DNA of 64,000 nucleotides, taken from positions 716,001 through 780,000 of the forward strand of contig JAESUZ010003487.1 in assembly GCA_017311185.1 (NCBI GenBank), given 5' to 3'. Origin of the DNA: Proteles cristata cristata. Its lineage: Eukaryota; Chordata; Mammalia; Carnivora; Hyaenidae. Below are positions 23,509 to 34,173 of this stretch, piece after piece. Under the pieces are notes generated by a model. That model saw nothing but the letters and a program-made list of their open reading frames with translations, was not told where the DNA came from and ran no database searches. Numbering within the stretch: the stretch's first letter is position 1; each line of letters begins with the position of its first letter. The translations under genes were made by a program, and so were the position numbers.

Positions 23509-23968
23509 TTTAGTTAGCTTTCTGGCTCTTGTTGGTTTTAAAGACCTGTTATGCTCTCTGTTTCTATGAGTGCTGCTATATCCAAGAAGACTCTTTGACT
23601 TTCCAGGGCCTATCCTTTCAGAGATTGTTTTTTGAATGGTATCCCCCAGTCTCTCTTGTTGGGACCTTAGTTATTTTATTTTCCTATTCGTAGCGATATT
23701 TGGGACTCTTCACCTTGTGTACTCTAGCTTGTTTCTTGAGATAGCCCTCTCAGGCAGGGATGGGCGTGGCGTGATCCGATGCCTCAGGCGGGCGTTTCGC
23801 CTTGGCGGTTGTGAGGAGGAGAGTGAGGGTGCTCCAGTCCCTTCTTGAACCCCGTGATGCAGCTTGCTTTTTTTTGGCGTGCCAACTCCCCGTTCTGGGG
23901 ACGCAGCCGAAGTTGGTTGCACTCTTCATCCCAGGCCAGTTCCAATCTCCAAATTTTGGAGTACTATT
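23509..23968 (-). mobile_element. L1-A partial 5' UTR with spliced-type junction
   Basis: Matches the L1-B 5' UTR at both ends but skips L1-B 58876-59584; the join is at 23746/23747. Upstream (in L1 sense) about 210 nt match L1-B up to about 23956. After that, 23957-23968 (ATTTTGGAGTACTATTT) does not match and partly copies the target, so the element is 5'-truncated inside the UTR. Confidence 0.85.
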
Positions 23969-23987
23969 TGTACTATTTTGATCTCTT

Positions 23988-24814
23988 AAGAGTAAGAATA
24001 TTGTTTTCCTGTGTTCTCTATTTCTTCTAGTGGTAATAACAGGCCAGCAGAGAGAAGCAGCAAAAAGTTTTGTATGGTTATTCCAAGGCCAGAGAAGCTT
24101 AGATCTTGAACTATGAAATTCCAGTCAGGTTTAGAGTATGAGGAGATTTCTAGAGTGTAGTTAAAAGTGAGTTTATGGACACATGGATTCCTTTTCTAGA
24201 TGCTCATCTCTTTACACGTACATACCTGTAATCTGAATTTGATGTTTTATCTTGGTCTCTTCACACTCATCCATTCCAAACTGCTCAGATTAAAATGTCA
24301 ACCGGTATGAGAATGGCAAAGAACAGAAAATGTTTTTACTGATGAAGAAATGTTAATCATATTTTAAAATGTTTTTAGGAAAGCGTTCATCTTTTAACAT
24401 ATATCGTTGGTATGCTGCGCTCAGCCTGCAGGAACTAGGTTGACAATGACCAATCTGGGGAGTCACTGAAGCAGGTGTTCAAAGACTGAACACTTATATT
24501 AGCTGTGGGGTTCCAAAAGAAAGGAGGAGCTCTGCTAGAATGGCATCACTGACCTTACTATAGTCAAAACTGTGTCAGCTCAATCCAGGGCAGTGGAGTG
24601 GGTCAACAACTAGCCTCACAGCAGAACCCCAGTCAAAGGCCCTTAAAAAAACATGCATCTTTTTTTCAGGGATAAAGCAAAGTAGTTCAGAAATTATTTC
24701 CCTCTAAATACTACCTGATTAAGAGAATCAAACCTATCATCAAATAACTGAGGAAGGAAAATGCATATTTTGATGATCAGGAACATTGAATGTGCAGTCA
24801 GACTTTTCAGGTTT
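23988..24814. other. Unique intergenic sequence
   Basis: The right flank of L1-A. No exon or repeat recognised. Confidence 0.35.
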
Positions 24815-24936
24815 ACACTGTGGCTGCTTCTTCTTCTCCTTCTTCTTCTTCTTTTTTTTTTTACAGATAGTTTATTGTCAAGTTGGTTTCCATATAACAC
24901 CCGGTGCTCATCCCCACAAGACATTGTGGCTTCTTC
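24815..24936 (-). mobile_element. Very short young-type L1 3' end
   Basis: Only about 60 bp of L1 3' UTR remain: T-run at 24852-24862, then the complement of ACAATAAACTATC and GTGTTATATGGAAACC, ending near 24920. Imperfect TSDs flank it (ACACTGTGGCTGCTTCTTC at 24815, ACATTGTGGCTTCTTC at 24921). It lies at the edge of a MIR. Confidence 0.75.
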
Positions 24937-25095
24937 TGCCAACCTGGGGCAAGTTATTTAGCCTCTCTGTGCCTCAGTTTTCCCATCCATAAAATGGAAT
25001 ATCTTGATTATAGTTTTTGCACAGGATAAAAATGAGATAATATTTGCATAGCACTTAGCATCATGCCTGGCACAAATACTCAATTAAATGCATGT
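24937..25095 (+). repeat. MIR
   Basis: The core order GGGGCAAGTTATTTAGCCTC, TCTGTGCCTCAGTTTTCCC, ATAAAATGGAATA, AAAATGAGATAAT, CATGCCTGGCAC is the well-known MIR sequence on the plus strand. Confidence 0.85.
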
Positions 25096-25329
25096 GGGTG
25101 TCTATAAATACATCAATAAATAAATAAGGATACAAAGACACATAGATGGATGGATATATAGATGTTTAGTTAAAATTTGATACAAAGGCTCTCAAACTAC
25201 CAAAATGAAATTCGGTAATTCCTTCAATATGCAATTAGCATTTTGGTGCTACATGAGATATTTCTCCATGTAATGTAGCTAAGCTAGGAAGTATCTCCAA
25301 TGGAATATAAGAAAGTCTGTACTTGAGAT

Positions 25330-25500
25330 CTGGGGCCCCATTTACTAATTTGGTAAGAATTTGAGCAATCCATTTAAGTCTTCTGGATTTCATTTTCTTT
25401 ACTAATTAAATGAAGATGATAATGTCTACCCCACAGTGGTGTTGTGAGTTTTCATGAAATGAAATTACAAATCGGTAAGTGCTAAGCATATGTGAAGGTT
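25330..25500 (+). repeat. MIR, second copy
   Basis: Diverged but colinear with MIR: TTGAGCAATCCATTTAAGTC, GGATTTCATTTTC, ATGAAGATGATAATGTCTAC, GTTGTGAG, GTAAGTGCT. Confidence 0.6.
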
Positions 25501-25734
25501 ATTATAAATATTTGATAGATATATTTTGCACTGAATGCAAAAGAGTTAGAAACAAATATCATACACAACCTTTAGCTTTCAAATTAATTTGTTGCAGGTT
25601 AGCAGACACATCCTGATAAGATTTACAGAGAGTAATATATTTACCTGGCACAAAGGGGCAGTTTTTGACTTTTCATTCATAAATCTTCAGAAAGCTAACT
25701 AGAGATTCTCTGATAGCTAAATATATTAATTCAT

Positions 25735-26430
25735 CCTACAAATATTTATTTACTGTCTGCTGTGTGCCAGGCATGGTTCTAAGGAGCTTGAGATACACTC
25801 ATGAATATATGTCTCTTGGAGCTCACATTCTATCTGGAGGAGAGAGACAACACTCTATAAACATGAGAAAATAGTCAATTACCTGGTCTTTAGAAGGTAG
25901 TAAATGTTTATGGGAAAAAGAAAAAGTAGAGCACTGTGAGGGGTATAAGAGGATGCGGCTAAGGTTGCGATTTTAGCTAAGTAGTCAGGATAGGCCGCAT
26001 TGAGAATCTGAGGTATGAACAAAAACTTGAAGAGAAGGAGTCAAAGGGACAAATGTGTCCTAGGGTGAGGTAAAAGATAAAGCAAAGGCCCTGTGGCAGA
26101 GAGGTTCCAGGGAGTTCCAAGAAAAGTCAAGAGGTTTAGAGAGGAGAGATGAGAGAGAAGGGGGGAGGGAGTGAGAGAGTGAGAGAGACAGAGAAAGAGA
26201 GAGAGAGAGAGAGAGGAAAGTAGAGGAGAGAAGATGAAAGGAGAGGAGAGGAGAGAACATTATAGACCTAATGGAGAACAAGATCACGAGGTACCTTGTG
26301 TAGCATTGCAAAGACTTTGACTTTTCTCCTAGTGAAGTGAGGTCTATTGCAGGGTTTAGAACACTGAGGTGACCTGATCTGACATACTTTCAAAAGATCA
26401 CTATGAATGCTGTGTTGAAAATATTTTATA
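25735..26430 (+). repeat. Ancient mammalian interspersed repeat, with GA-rich patch
   Basis: CTACAAATATTTATTTACTG, CTGTGTGCCAGGCATGGTTCTA, GGAGCTCACATTCT, GCAAAGGCCCTGTGGCAGAG, AAAGACTTTGAC and GACCTGATCTGACATACTTT appear in the order of a long, common ancient repeat. Family not assigned. It contains a GA-rich simple tract at 26140-26250. Confidence 0.5.
26140..26255. repeat. GA-rich simple repeat
   Basis: Nearly pure purine strand with GAGA runs (AGAGAGAGAGAGAGAGAG at about 26196-26214) and AGGAGAGGAGAG units. Confidence 0.85.
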
Positions 26431-26459
26431 GATGAATAAAGAGCACAGGCAAGGAGACT

Positions 26460-26675
26460 AGTTAGGAGTTGACAGTCTCAGTCAGTTAAGCGTCTGACTC
26501 GATCTCGGCTCAGGTCATGATCTCATGGTTTCTAAGACAGAACCCCTCATCAGGCTCTGTGCTCACAGCATGGATCCTGCTTGGGATTCTCTCTCCCTCT
26601 CTCTCTGACCCTCCCCTGCTCCCATGTGCTATATGCAGTCTCTCCCTCTCAAAACAAATAAATGAATCAATAAAA
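26460..26675 (+). mobile_element. tRNA-derived SINE, 5'-damaged
   Basis: Begins within the head (CTCAGTCAGTTAAGCGTCTG), and carries the CTTGGGATTCTCTC variant body and an AAACAAATAAATGAATC tail. The first bases of the head are missing or mutated. Confidence 0.85.
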
Positions 26676-26699
26676 AAATTAAATGGTAAAAGTAATGAA

Positions 26700-26890
26700 T
26701 AAGTACATTTATATATTTATTTAATAGTATATACTTACATTTATTATTATACATGTGTGTGTATATGTATGTGTGTGTGCATATATATATATACATATAT
26801 AATGGATTATATTATATATATAATGGAATATAAACACATACATATATAATGGAATATTATATATATAATATACATATATATAATGGAATA
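26700..26890 (+). repeat. TG/TA microsatellite with tandem L1-derived units
   Basis: GTGTGTGTATATGTATGTGT passes into TA runs and then four spaced copies of TATATAATGGA at about 26803, 26815-26830, 26850 and 26879. The last is in its normal place in the L1 3' region (AATGGAATATTACTTAGCC). Confidence 0.7.
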
Positions 26891-27315
26891 TTACTTAGCC
26901 ATAAAAAAGAATGAAATCTTGCCATTTGTGACAACATGGATGGATGTAGAGGACATTATCCTAGTGGAGTAAGTAAGCAAAGAAAAATGAATACCATATG
27001 ATTTCACTTAAATGGGGGATCTAAAAAATAAAAAGCAGAAACAGACCTATAAATACTGAGGACAAACTAATGGTGGCCAGAGAGGAGGAAGGGGAGTATA
27101 AGATACAGGCTATGGCTATGAAATGAAGAAGGGGATGAAAGACACAGCACAGAGAATATAGTCAATAATATTATAACAGTGTTGTATGGTGACAGATGGT
27201 AGCTATACTTCTGGTGAGCACAGCACAATGCATAGACTTGTCAAATCACTGCATTGTACACCTGAAACGAATGTAACATTGTGGTGTCACCTATGCTCAA
27301 AAAATTAATACTTTA
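26880..27315 (+). mobile_element. Old L1 3' end
   Basis: Runs from AATGGAATATTACTTAGCC through ACAACATGGATGGATG, the 3' UTR block CACTGCATTGTACACCTGAA to a tail near 27305. Highly diverged, no frame retained. Confidence 0.85.
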
Positions 27316-28925
27316 CAGTTTAAAAACTTCCCTTGGACCCTCTTATCACCCAGCTACTACCACATTTTTTTTTTGCTTTTTTCTGCAGCAAAACTTCTCA
27401 ATTTATTCATCTTTTCCATTTGACATCTCATAAACCTATACCAAAAAATTTCTTGTTCCCATCAGGCCACCAAATTTGTTCTAGCCATAGTCTCCATTGC
27501 TGGATCCAATGATTAATTTTCAGTTTTTACCTAACTTGACTATCATTTCTTGCTGGATCATGCTATTGTTAACTCAGTTAAACCCTCCTGGCTTCCATTC
27601 CTAGAATTCTCTTTCTTGCTTGGTTCCAGGTTAGAGTTCACCAAAACACACGTAGATAGTGGTCACTCCTTTCTGAAAGTTGTTGCTCTGAGATGTGGTG
27701 ATAGGTCAATGTAGCTTGCTTTTGCTCCCATCTACAATGCATCTAGCTGTCTTCCTGACTGTTGGCCCTGCTATCCAATACAGACCCCAGACTTGCCACC
27801 AGGTATTGGCTGTAGACCCTACAGAGAGCCAATAGCTTCTCATAGACCTTTCTAGAACCTCTTCTTTCTTGGTCTCATTTTGGCTGGTAGGCCCACTTCA
27901 GATTTATGGTCATGAATTAAAGGGAGAATCTGTACCCATAATAACAAGACTAAATTGTGAACATCTTTCATTAAATGCCCCACCACCATCCACTTTGCTC
28001 TGAGATACTAGGGCACAGTGGGGTAATGGGGCTCTTGGGAAAGCTTTGCACAAATTGTGATTATCTATGTTAGGAAAAGTACTCAGTACCCCTGTCTCAG
28101 ATTTCTAAATGTTTGAACTATTCCAGATATTGTGACCACTCCAATGTTGTGATCTGAACCTGAGAGGTCTTAGGAGGTAGGGAACTCACCGAAAATGACC
28201 CCTGCTCTGGGTTGGTTCCCAGCCTGGGAGATCATTGTGTGTGACTCTTGGGGGTATTCTAACCCCCTACTTCCCCTTGGGGATGCAAGCTGCCCTAGGA
28301 GGTATCACTGCATCATTATGTCCTCAGGACAATGGATTCTTAGATCCTCTTTCAGAACTTGGCATTAATTCAGGTGAGGAGCTTATCAGCATGGGAAGGG
28401 GCCTCCTACGAGACCAAATACTGTACCGGCCCTTGAACCTCTGATGGGGCTCCCCATAAACCAAGTTTCTAAACACCAGCAATTCAGAGTGGGAAATTTG
28501 GCCTCTTGTTCTTCAATGTCTCCTGAAACACCACACCTGCTATCTGCCTCCCCTAATTTGAAGTAATGAGTTGTCCAAAAAAGCACTTTGGAAATATCCA
28601 AGAGAACACCGTCTCATCTCTAAATTGAGGGATTCTGAAAATGAAAGGTTTAAAATTCCATTAAGAATCCCCTGAGTCACCCATCTTCCTCCATTCTTTT
28701 AGTCTGCACTGTGCAACGTTAGCTCAGTGGGTTTTCTAAATTGTTCTGTTAATTTTAGCTGTTTCTAGAGAGATAGCCATATTCTAGGTGAATCATCAGG
28801 AAAATTGAGGATAAGAGCAAATAGCACACTGTACTATTGTGAACCACTTAATCAGCTCTTTACAGAAAAGACAGGCAGAGTAGCTCTCCATTACATGGAT
28901 CCTTCTGGATAATACAGAATATATG
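27316..28925. other. Unique intergenic sequence, about 1.6 kb
   Basis: Higher GC than the surroundings. No exon or repeat recognised. The frames at 28235-28444 (plus) and 28386-28601 (minus) overlap on opposite strands and lack recognisable domains. Confidence 0.35.
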
Positions 28926-28935
28926 TGTATAAGTA

Positions 28936-28986
28936 CACACACACACACGCACACACGCATGCGCACACACACACAGTGTATGTGTA
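28936..28986 (+). repeat. CA-type microsatellite, imperfect
   Basis: ACACACACACACACGCACAC followed by ACGCATGCGCACACACACAC; interrupted by CGCATGCG. Confidence 0.95.
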
Positions 28987-28989
28987 ATT

Positions 28990-29845
28990 GAAAAGCACCC
29001 ACTTTACTTTGTTCATACTTAGCTTTTCTGTGTCTTTATATTTTCTCAGCCAAATGCAGTCAAAGAACACCTATATTTGTTCAGATAGAGATTTATTACA
29101 TAATTCTAATGTTATTTTCTCTTCTTCGTTCTACTCATTGCCATTTTGGGTGCAAACAAGGAGGATCCTTGTATTGTCAAGATGTAAATGTGACTTTACA
29201 GTAGACAAGAAAGGGTTAGTTGTCTGGTATGTTCCAGGATTACAATGCAGTTGAATATTGCCTTATTTGTACATGATCTGAGGTATCAGCTTGCCCTTAT
29301 TCAAGAGATTTTATCGTTTTAGATTAAGAAATCTATTTTGTAACCTATTATTAAGTCAAACATTACCCCTACATTATGATTACAAAGGGTCGTATTTTCC
29401 TGTCCTTCTCACCCCCACATAGTTCTGCCTTTAATGCAATTTGAACAATAGAACTGCATTTTTATCTTCCAGAGAATTCAGAACCAGACTTCTACCATGC
29501 AAAATGGTATTCAACTGGAGACAGAGAGAATTGGAATGATAAGCAAAATACACAAAAAATCTGGTATCATCATCTAAAGGAATGTTTTAATTAGTCACTC
29601 ATCCTTTTCCAAAAGCCAAATAATCCTCCAGTTAGATGTAAATTGGGTTCTTCCAATCAGATACAAATTAGAAACCAGATATCCTATTTTATGTCTTTGT
29701 ATCCCCCAGGATGTCTTAACAGTGGATTTTGGAGAAATGTAAATAAATGAATAGTTGGATAAACCAATGAAGTTAAACTTGTAAAAGTGAGAAGTGGAGA
29801 AAGAAAAAAGATGTAAAAAGGAACTAATCTCTCTCATTAGTGAGG
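28990..29845. other. Unique intergenic sequence
   Basis: AT-rich. No element recognised. Confidence 0.35.
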
Positions 29846-29847
29846 GT

Positions 29848-30092
29848 AGGGTTTCTCTCCCTCAGTACTATTGACAATCTGGGTAGGAAATTATTTTTTA
29901 TGGGGGGGTGCTACACTGTACACTGTAGAATTTAGTAGTGTCCCTGGCTTCTATCCACCAGATGCCACTAGTGACAACCAAATACACTGCCAAACATTGC
30001 CAAATGTCCCTATGTGGCAGAGGTGGGGGAATGTGGAGGGCAAGGGAGTAGGAAAAAGTAACTCCCTAGTTTAGAACTACTGATCCAGAGAA
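29848..30092 (-). repeat. MER20-like hAT-Charlie nonautonomous transposon
   Basis: AGTACTATTGACAATCTGGG, TGCTACACTGTACACTGTAG, CCTGGCTTCTATCCACCAGATGCCA, GTGACAACCAAA, AACATTGCCAAATGTCCC follow in order the complement of a MER20-type element. Terminal inverted repeat remnants may be GGTTTCTC at the left and AGAACTACTG at the right. Confidence 0.7.
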
Positions 30093-30126
30093 TCAATTTC
30101 CTTTAACTATAGGAACTGGGAATAAT

Positions 30127-30370
30127 TAGAGTTATTTTAATTTTTTTTAATGTTTTATTTATTTCTAGGAGAGAGAGAGAGAGACAGCGTGAGCAGGGGA
30201 GGGTCAGAGAGAGAAGGAGTGACAGACTCTGAAACAAGCTCCAGGCTCTGAGCTGGCAGTCAGCACAGAGCCCAACGTGGGGCTGGAACCCACGAACCGC
30301 GAGATCATGACCTAGGCGAAAGTCGGACGCTTAACCGATTAAGCCACCCAGGCGCCCCTAGAGTTATTTT
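30127..30370 (-). mobile_element. tRNA-derived SINE with perfect 12-bp TSD
   Basis: TSD TAGAGTTATTTT is at 30127-30138 and 30359-30370. It retains CpGs in the head (GTCGGACGCTTAACCG, CAGGCGCCCC), so it is among the younger copies. Confidence 0.96.
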
Positions 30371-30599
30371 GATATACATAAGGCAGGATATACATATAGA
30401 GTCATGTTGTAGATAACATTAATATTAAGAAATTTTAGTTCTAAAAATTATTTTACATATGCCAAATTACAGAATCCAGATTGTATAAAAGTATATCATT
30501 ATCAGCTTCAATATGCTTCTTATAACTATTCTTCTAAAGTCAGATATATAAAAAACACCACAGCAAATTTGGCATAGATGTCCAATAGATTTTGTACAG

Positions 30600-30800
30600 G
30601 TATTTAGACCATTCTCACTCTCCCTGTTGGCAATATGGTTACAGTAGAATATGAATTCAGTGAGAGAAGGAAACATGCTTGTCTCTTGCATGAGTGTAAA
30701 CCCAGTTGGTAGAACGATGCCAGGCATAAGAGTGGCACTCAACAAATGTTAACAAGATGAACAGATAGATGAATGAATGAATGTATGAATGAATGGATAC
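30600..30800 (+). repeat. L2-type 3' end plus GAAT repeat
   Basis: GAATTCAGTGAGAGAAGGAA, CAGTTGGTAGAACGATGCCAGGCATAAG, GGCACTCAACAAATGTTAAC resembles the L2 3' end. The GAAT tandem run at 30770-30797 is the usual type of tail expansion. Confidence 0.55.
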
Positions 30801-30867
30801 ACCTTATTTTCCCAAATTTATTGCCAAGTATTCTCTTGTGTGTTGACTAAGCCCATATATTAAGATT

Positions 30868-30913
30868 GAATCTGATCTGTATTTTGGAGAGAATCTGATC
30901 TGTATTTTGGAGA
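30868..30913 (+). repeat. Perfect tandem duplication, 23 bp x 2
   Basis: Two identical adjacent units of 23 bp beginning GAATCTGATCTGTATTTTGG occupy 30868-30890 and 30891-30913. Confidence 0.97.
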
Positions 30914-31146
30914 TTATTATAAATTCAATATAAACTTTTTGTAGGATTTTAGTTTTCCATCTATATATGAAATTTATAATTTTTTAAGTTGCCTCTGCAG
31001 CTGTTGATTCAATAATTACTTTAAGTAATCTTTGTATAACTGAAGAAGAAAAAGCACTTAGGTAATCCTTCCCTCTTCCAGTGGGGGTCTGCTGGTCAGT
31101 TACCAGAATGATAAAAAAAAACATGAATGAATTTATTTATTTAAAA

Positions 31147-31374
31147 AATATGATTGGGGCACCTGGGTGGCTCAGTTGGTTGACTTTTCAATTCCTGATT
31201 CTGGCTCAGGTCATAATCTCATGGTTTATGGGATTGGGTCTGACCTTGGGCTGTGCATTGATAGTGTAGAGTCTGCTTGGGATCCTCTCTCTCTCCCCCT
31301 TTATCTTACTCATCCCCTGCTTGCACTCTCTCTCTCTCTCAAAATAAATAAATAGCATTAAAAACTAATATGAT
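31147..31374 (+). mobile_element. tRNA-derived SINE, first of a tandem pair
   Basis: The body is at 31156-31366 with the GAGTCTGCTTGGGATCCTCT variant and tail AAATAAATAAATAGCATTAA. TSD AATATGAT is at 31147-31154 and 31367-31374. Confidence 0.92.
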
Positions 31375-31592
31375 CAGGGCACCTAGGTGATTCAGTTGGT
31401 TAAGCATCTGATTCTTGATTTTGGTTCAGGTCATTATCTCATGGTCATGGGATTGAGCCCCATGTCAGGTTCTGTGCTGACAGCGTGGAGCCTCTCTCTG
31501 TTTCTCTCTGTCTGTCTCTGTTTCTTTGCCCCTCTCCTACTCAGGCTCTCTCTCTCTCTCTCTCAAAATAAATAAATAAACATTAAGAAAAT
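31375..31592 (+). mobile_element. tRNA-derived SINE, second of the pair
   Basis: Starts AGGGCACCTAGGTGATTCAG directly after the first copy's TSD and ends AAATAAATAAATAAACATT. No clear third TSD copy follows; the right flank is old L1 sequence. Confidence 0.92.
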
Positions 31593-32471
31593 AAAAATGC
31601 ACTAAATGGAACAAATAGTAGACTAGAAGAAGTAAAAAATAGATAGTAATGGAAAGTAATCACAGAGAGAGAAAAATAATAATAAAATATGAAAATAGAC
31701 TTAGGGAAATCAACAACATCAACACTTACATTATATGGATCCCATAAGGAGAAGACAGAAAAAAAAGGAGAAGAGAGAGAAAAGAAGGCAGAAAATTTGT
31801 TTGAAGAATTAATAGCTGAAAACTTCCTGAATCTGGGAAAGGAACCAGAAATCCAGATCCAGGAGCCTACAAATCCCTCAATAAAATCAACCCAAGAAGA
31901 TCCACACCAAGACATATGATAATTAAAATGGCAAAAGGTAGTGATAAAGAGAATTTCTAAAGCAGCAAGAAAAGACAGTTACAAAGAAAGGAAACCCCAT
32001 AAGGCTATCAGCAGATTTTTCAGCAGTAATTTTGCAGGTCTGAAGGGAGTGGCATAATATATTCAAAGTACTGAGAGAAAAAACTTGCAGCCAAGAATAG
32101 TCTATCCAGCAAGGCTATCAATCTAAATAAAATGAAAGATAAAGTTTCCCAGACAAACAATAGCTGAAGAAATTCATGACCACTAAACTCACCATACAAG
32201 GCATGTTAAAAGGGACTGAGTAGAAAGTAGAGACCATAAGTAGGAATAAGAAAAGTAGGAAGCACAAAAACAGTAAAAATAAGTAGCTATATAAAAATCA
32301 GTTAAGAGATTCACAAAACAAAAAGAAGTATGACACCATATACCATAAAACATGAAGGGAGAAAGGAATAAAGAATGGGTTCGAACATAAGTAACCGTCA
32401 ACCTAATGTAGAGAGCTATATTCATAAGATGCTATATATGAACCTAATGGTAACCACAATCAAAAACCAAT
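31593..32471 (+). mobile_element. Old L1 (L1-D), 5' part: ORF1 and inter-ORF remnants
   Basis: This is the plus-strand 5' portion of an old L1 later split by L1-C. ORF1-like text is visible around 31800-31870 (AGAATTAATAGCTGAAAACT, the ENFLNLGKEPEIQIQ block in plus frame 31689-31919) and 31925-32160 (ATTAAAATGGCAAAAGG, AGGGAGTGGCATAATATATT). All frames are broken. It belongs with 34182-38310. Confidence 0.85.
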
Positions 32472-32475
32472 AACA

Positions 32476-33924
32476 AAGAAGTGGAAAAACATTCCATGCT
32501 CATGGATAGGAAGAATAAATACAGTTAAGATGTCATTACGACCTAAGGCACTCTACACATTCAATGCAATTCCAATCAAAATTGCACCAGCATACTTCTC
32601 AAAACTAGAACAAACTATCCAAAAATTTGTATGGAACCACAAAAGACCCCGAATAGCCAAAGTAATCCTGAAAAATAAAACCAAAACGGGAGGGATCACC
32701 ATCCCAGACTTTAGCCTCTACTACAAAGCTGTCATCATCAAGACAGTATGGTATTGGCACAAAAACAGACACATAGACCAATGGAACAGAATTGAGAACT
32801 CAGAAGTGGACCCAAAAGTATACAGCCAACTAATCTTTGACAAAGCAGGAAAGAATATCCGATGGAAAAAAGACAGCCTTTTTAACAGATGGTGTTGGGA
32901 GAACTGGACAGCAACATGCAGAAGAATGAAACTAGATCATTTTCTCACACCATGCACAAAAATAAACTCAAAATGGATAAAGGACCTGAACGTGAGACAG
33001 GAAACTATCAACACCCTAGAGGAGAAAGCAGGAAACAACCTCCTTGACCTCCACCGCAGCAACTTCTTACTTGACACATCCCCAAAAGCAAGGGATTCAA
33101 GAGCAAAAATAAACTGTTGGGACCTCCTCAAGATTAAAAGCTTCTGCACAGCCAAGGAAACAACCCAGAAAATTAATAGGCAACCAACGGAATGGGAAAA
33201 GGTAGTTGCAAATGACATATCAGATAAAGGGTTGATATCCAGAATCTACAAGGAACTCACCAAACTCCATGCCCGAAAAACAAACAACCCAGTGAAGAAA
33301 TGGGCAGAAGATATGAACAGACACTTCTCCAGAGAGGACATCCAGATGGCCAACAGACACATGAAACGATGCTCAGCATCCCTCCTCATCAGGGAAATAC
33401 AAATCAAAACCACACTGAGATACCACCTCACGCCAGTCAGAGTGGCTAAAATGAGCCAATCAGAGAACTCTAGATGCTGGCGAGGATGTGGAGAAACGGG
33501 CACCCTCCTACACTGTTGGTGGGAATGTAAACTGGTACAGCCCCTCTGGAAAACAGTGTGGAGGTTCCTCAGGAAACTAACAATAGAACTCCCCTATGAC
33601 CCAGCAATAGCACTGCTAGGAATTTACCCAAGGGATACAGAAATGCTGAGGCATAGGAGCACATGTACCCCAATGTTCATAGCAGCACTCTCCACAATAG
33701 CTAAAACATGGAAAGAGCCTAAGTGTCCATCAACAGATGAATGGATCAAGAAGATGTGGTTTATCTATACCATGGAATACTACATGGCAATGAGAAACAA
33801 TGAAATCTGGCCATGTGTAGCAACATGGATGGACCTTGAGGGTGTTATGCTGAGCGAAATAAGTCAGGCAGAGAAGGACAAATATCATATGTGTGCATGT
33901 ATAGGAGGATTAGGAGGAACTTAA
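32476..33924 (+). pseudogene. L1-C ORF2 C-terminal fragment, uninterrupted frame
   Basis: The frame is open from the truncation point (AAG AAG TGG at 32476) through ATG at 32530 to the natural stop at 33922-33924. It covers the post-palm RT and C-terminal part of ORF2: [15 protein letters not shown] at the start, [39 protein letters not shown], the cysteine cluster [19 protein letters not shown], and a C terminus ending GGLGGT. It has no endonuclease and no FADD, so no activity is expected. The lack of any stop or frameshift in 1.45 kb means recent insertion. The same region in L1-A has several frameshifts. Confidence 0.9.
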
Positions 33925-34124
33925 CAGAGGACCAAGGGGGAGAAGAAGGGCGGAAATGGTGGGGGAAAGGGAGAGAGGCAAACCATGAGAGACTCTTGAA
34001 TGCTGACAAAAACTGAGGACTGATGGATGTTGGGGGGAGGAGGGATGGGCATGGAGGAGGACACTTGTGGGGATGAGCACTGGGTGTTATGTGGAAACTA
34101 ATTTGACAATAAACTATTTGTAAA

Positions 34125-34173
34125 AAAAAAAGAAAGAAAGAAAGAAAGAAAACATTAAAATATTAAAAAAAAA
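34125..34173 (+). repeat. GAAA microsatellite in L1-C tail
   Basis: AAAAGAAAGAAAGAAAGAAA, then ACATTAAAATATT and another A-run. Either an expanded and mutated poly(A), or a poly(A) followed by a very short transduced piece. Confidence 0.8.

Larger units (their letters stand above)
17800..23987 (-). mobile_element. L1-A: near-full-length young L1 with 3' transduction
   Basis: One insertion unit bounded by the 19-bp TSD TGTACTATTTTGATCTCTT (17800-17818 and 23969-23987); the site reads TCTT/AAG, compatible with L1 endonuclease. On the minus strand: partial 5' UTR (about 23956-23509), ORF1 remnant, 46-nt spacer, ORF2 remnant, 3' UTR ending at 18525, an internal poly(A) (T-run 18509-18524), 329 nt of non-L1 sequence (18180-18508), a second short L1 3' end (17866-18164) with its own TSD, about 20 nt more, and a terminal poly(A) (T-run 17817-17828). 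High similarity to L1-B and L1-C indicates recent activity of the family. The 5' UTR lacks a 709-nt segment found in L1-B. Confidence 0.92.

Noticed and set aside
31147..31592. Third same-target SINE pair with three TSD copies
   Set aside because: AATATGAT flanks the first SINE, but no convincing third copy follows the second SINE.
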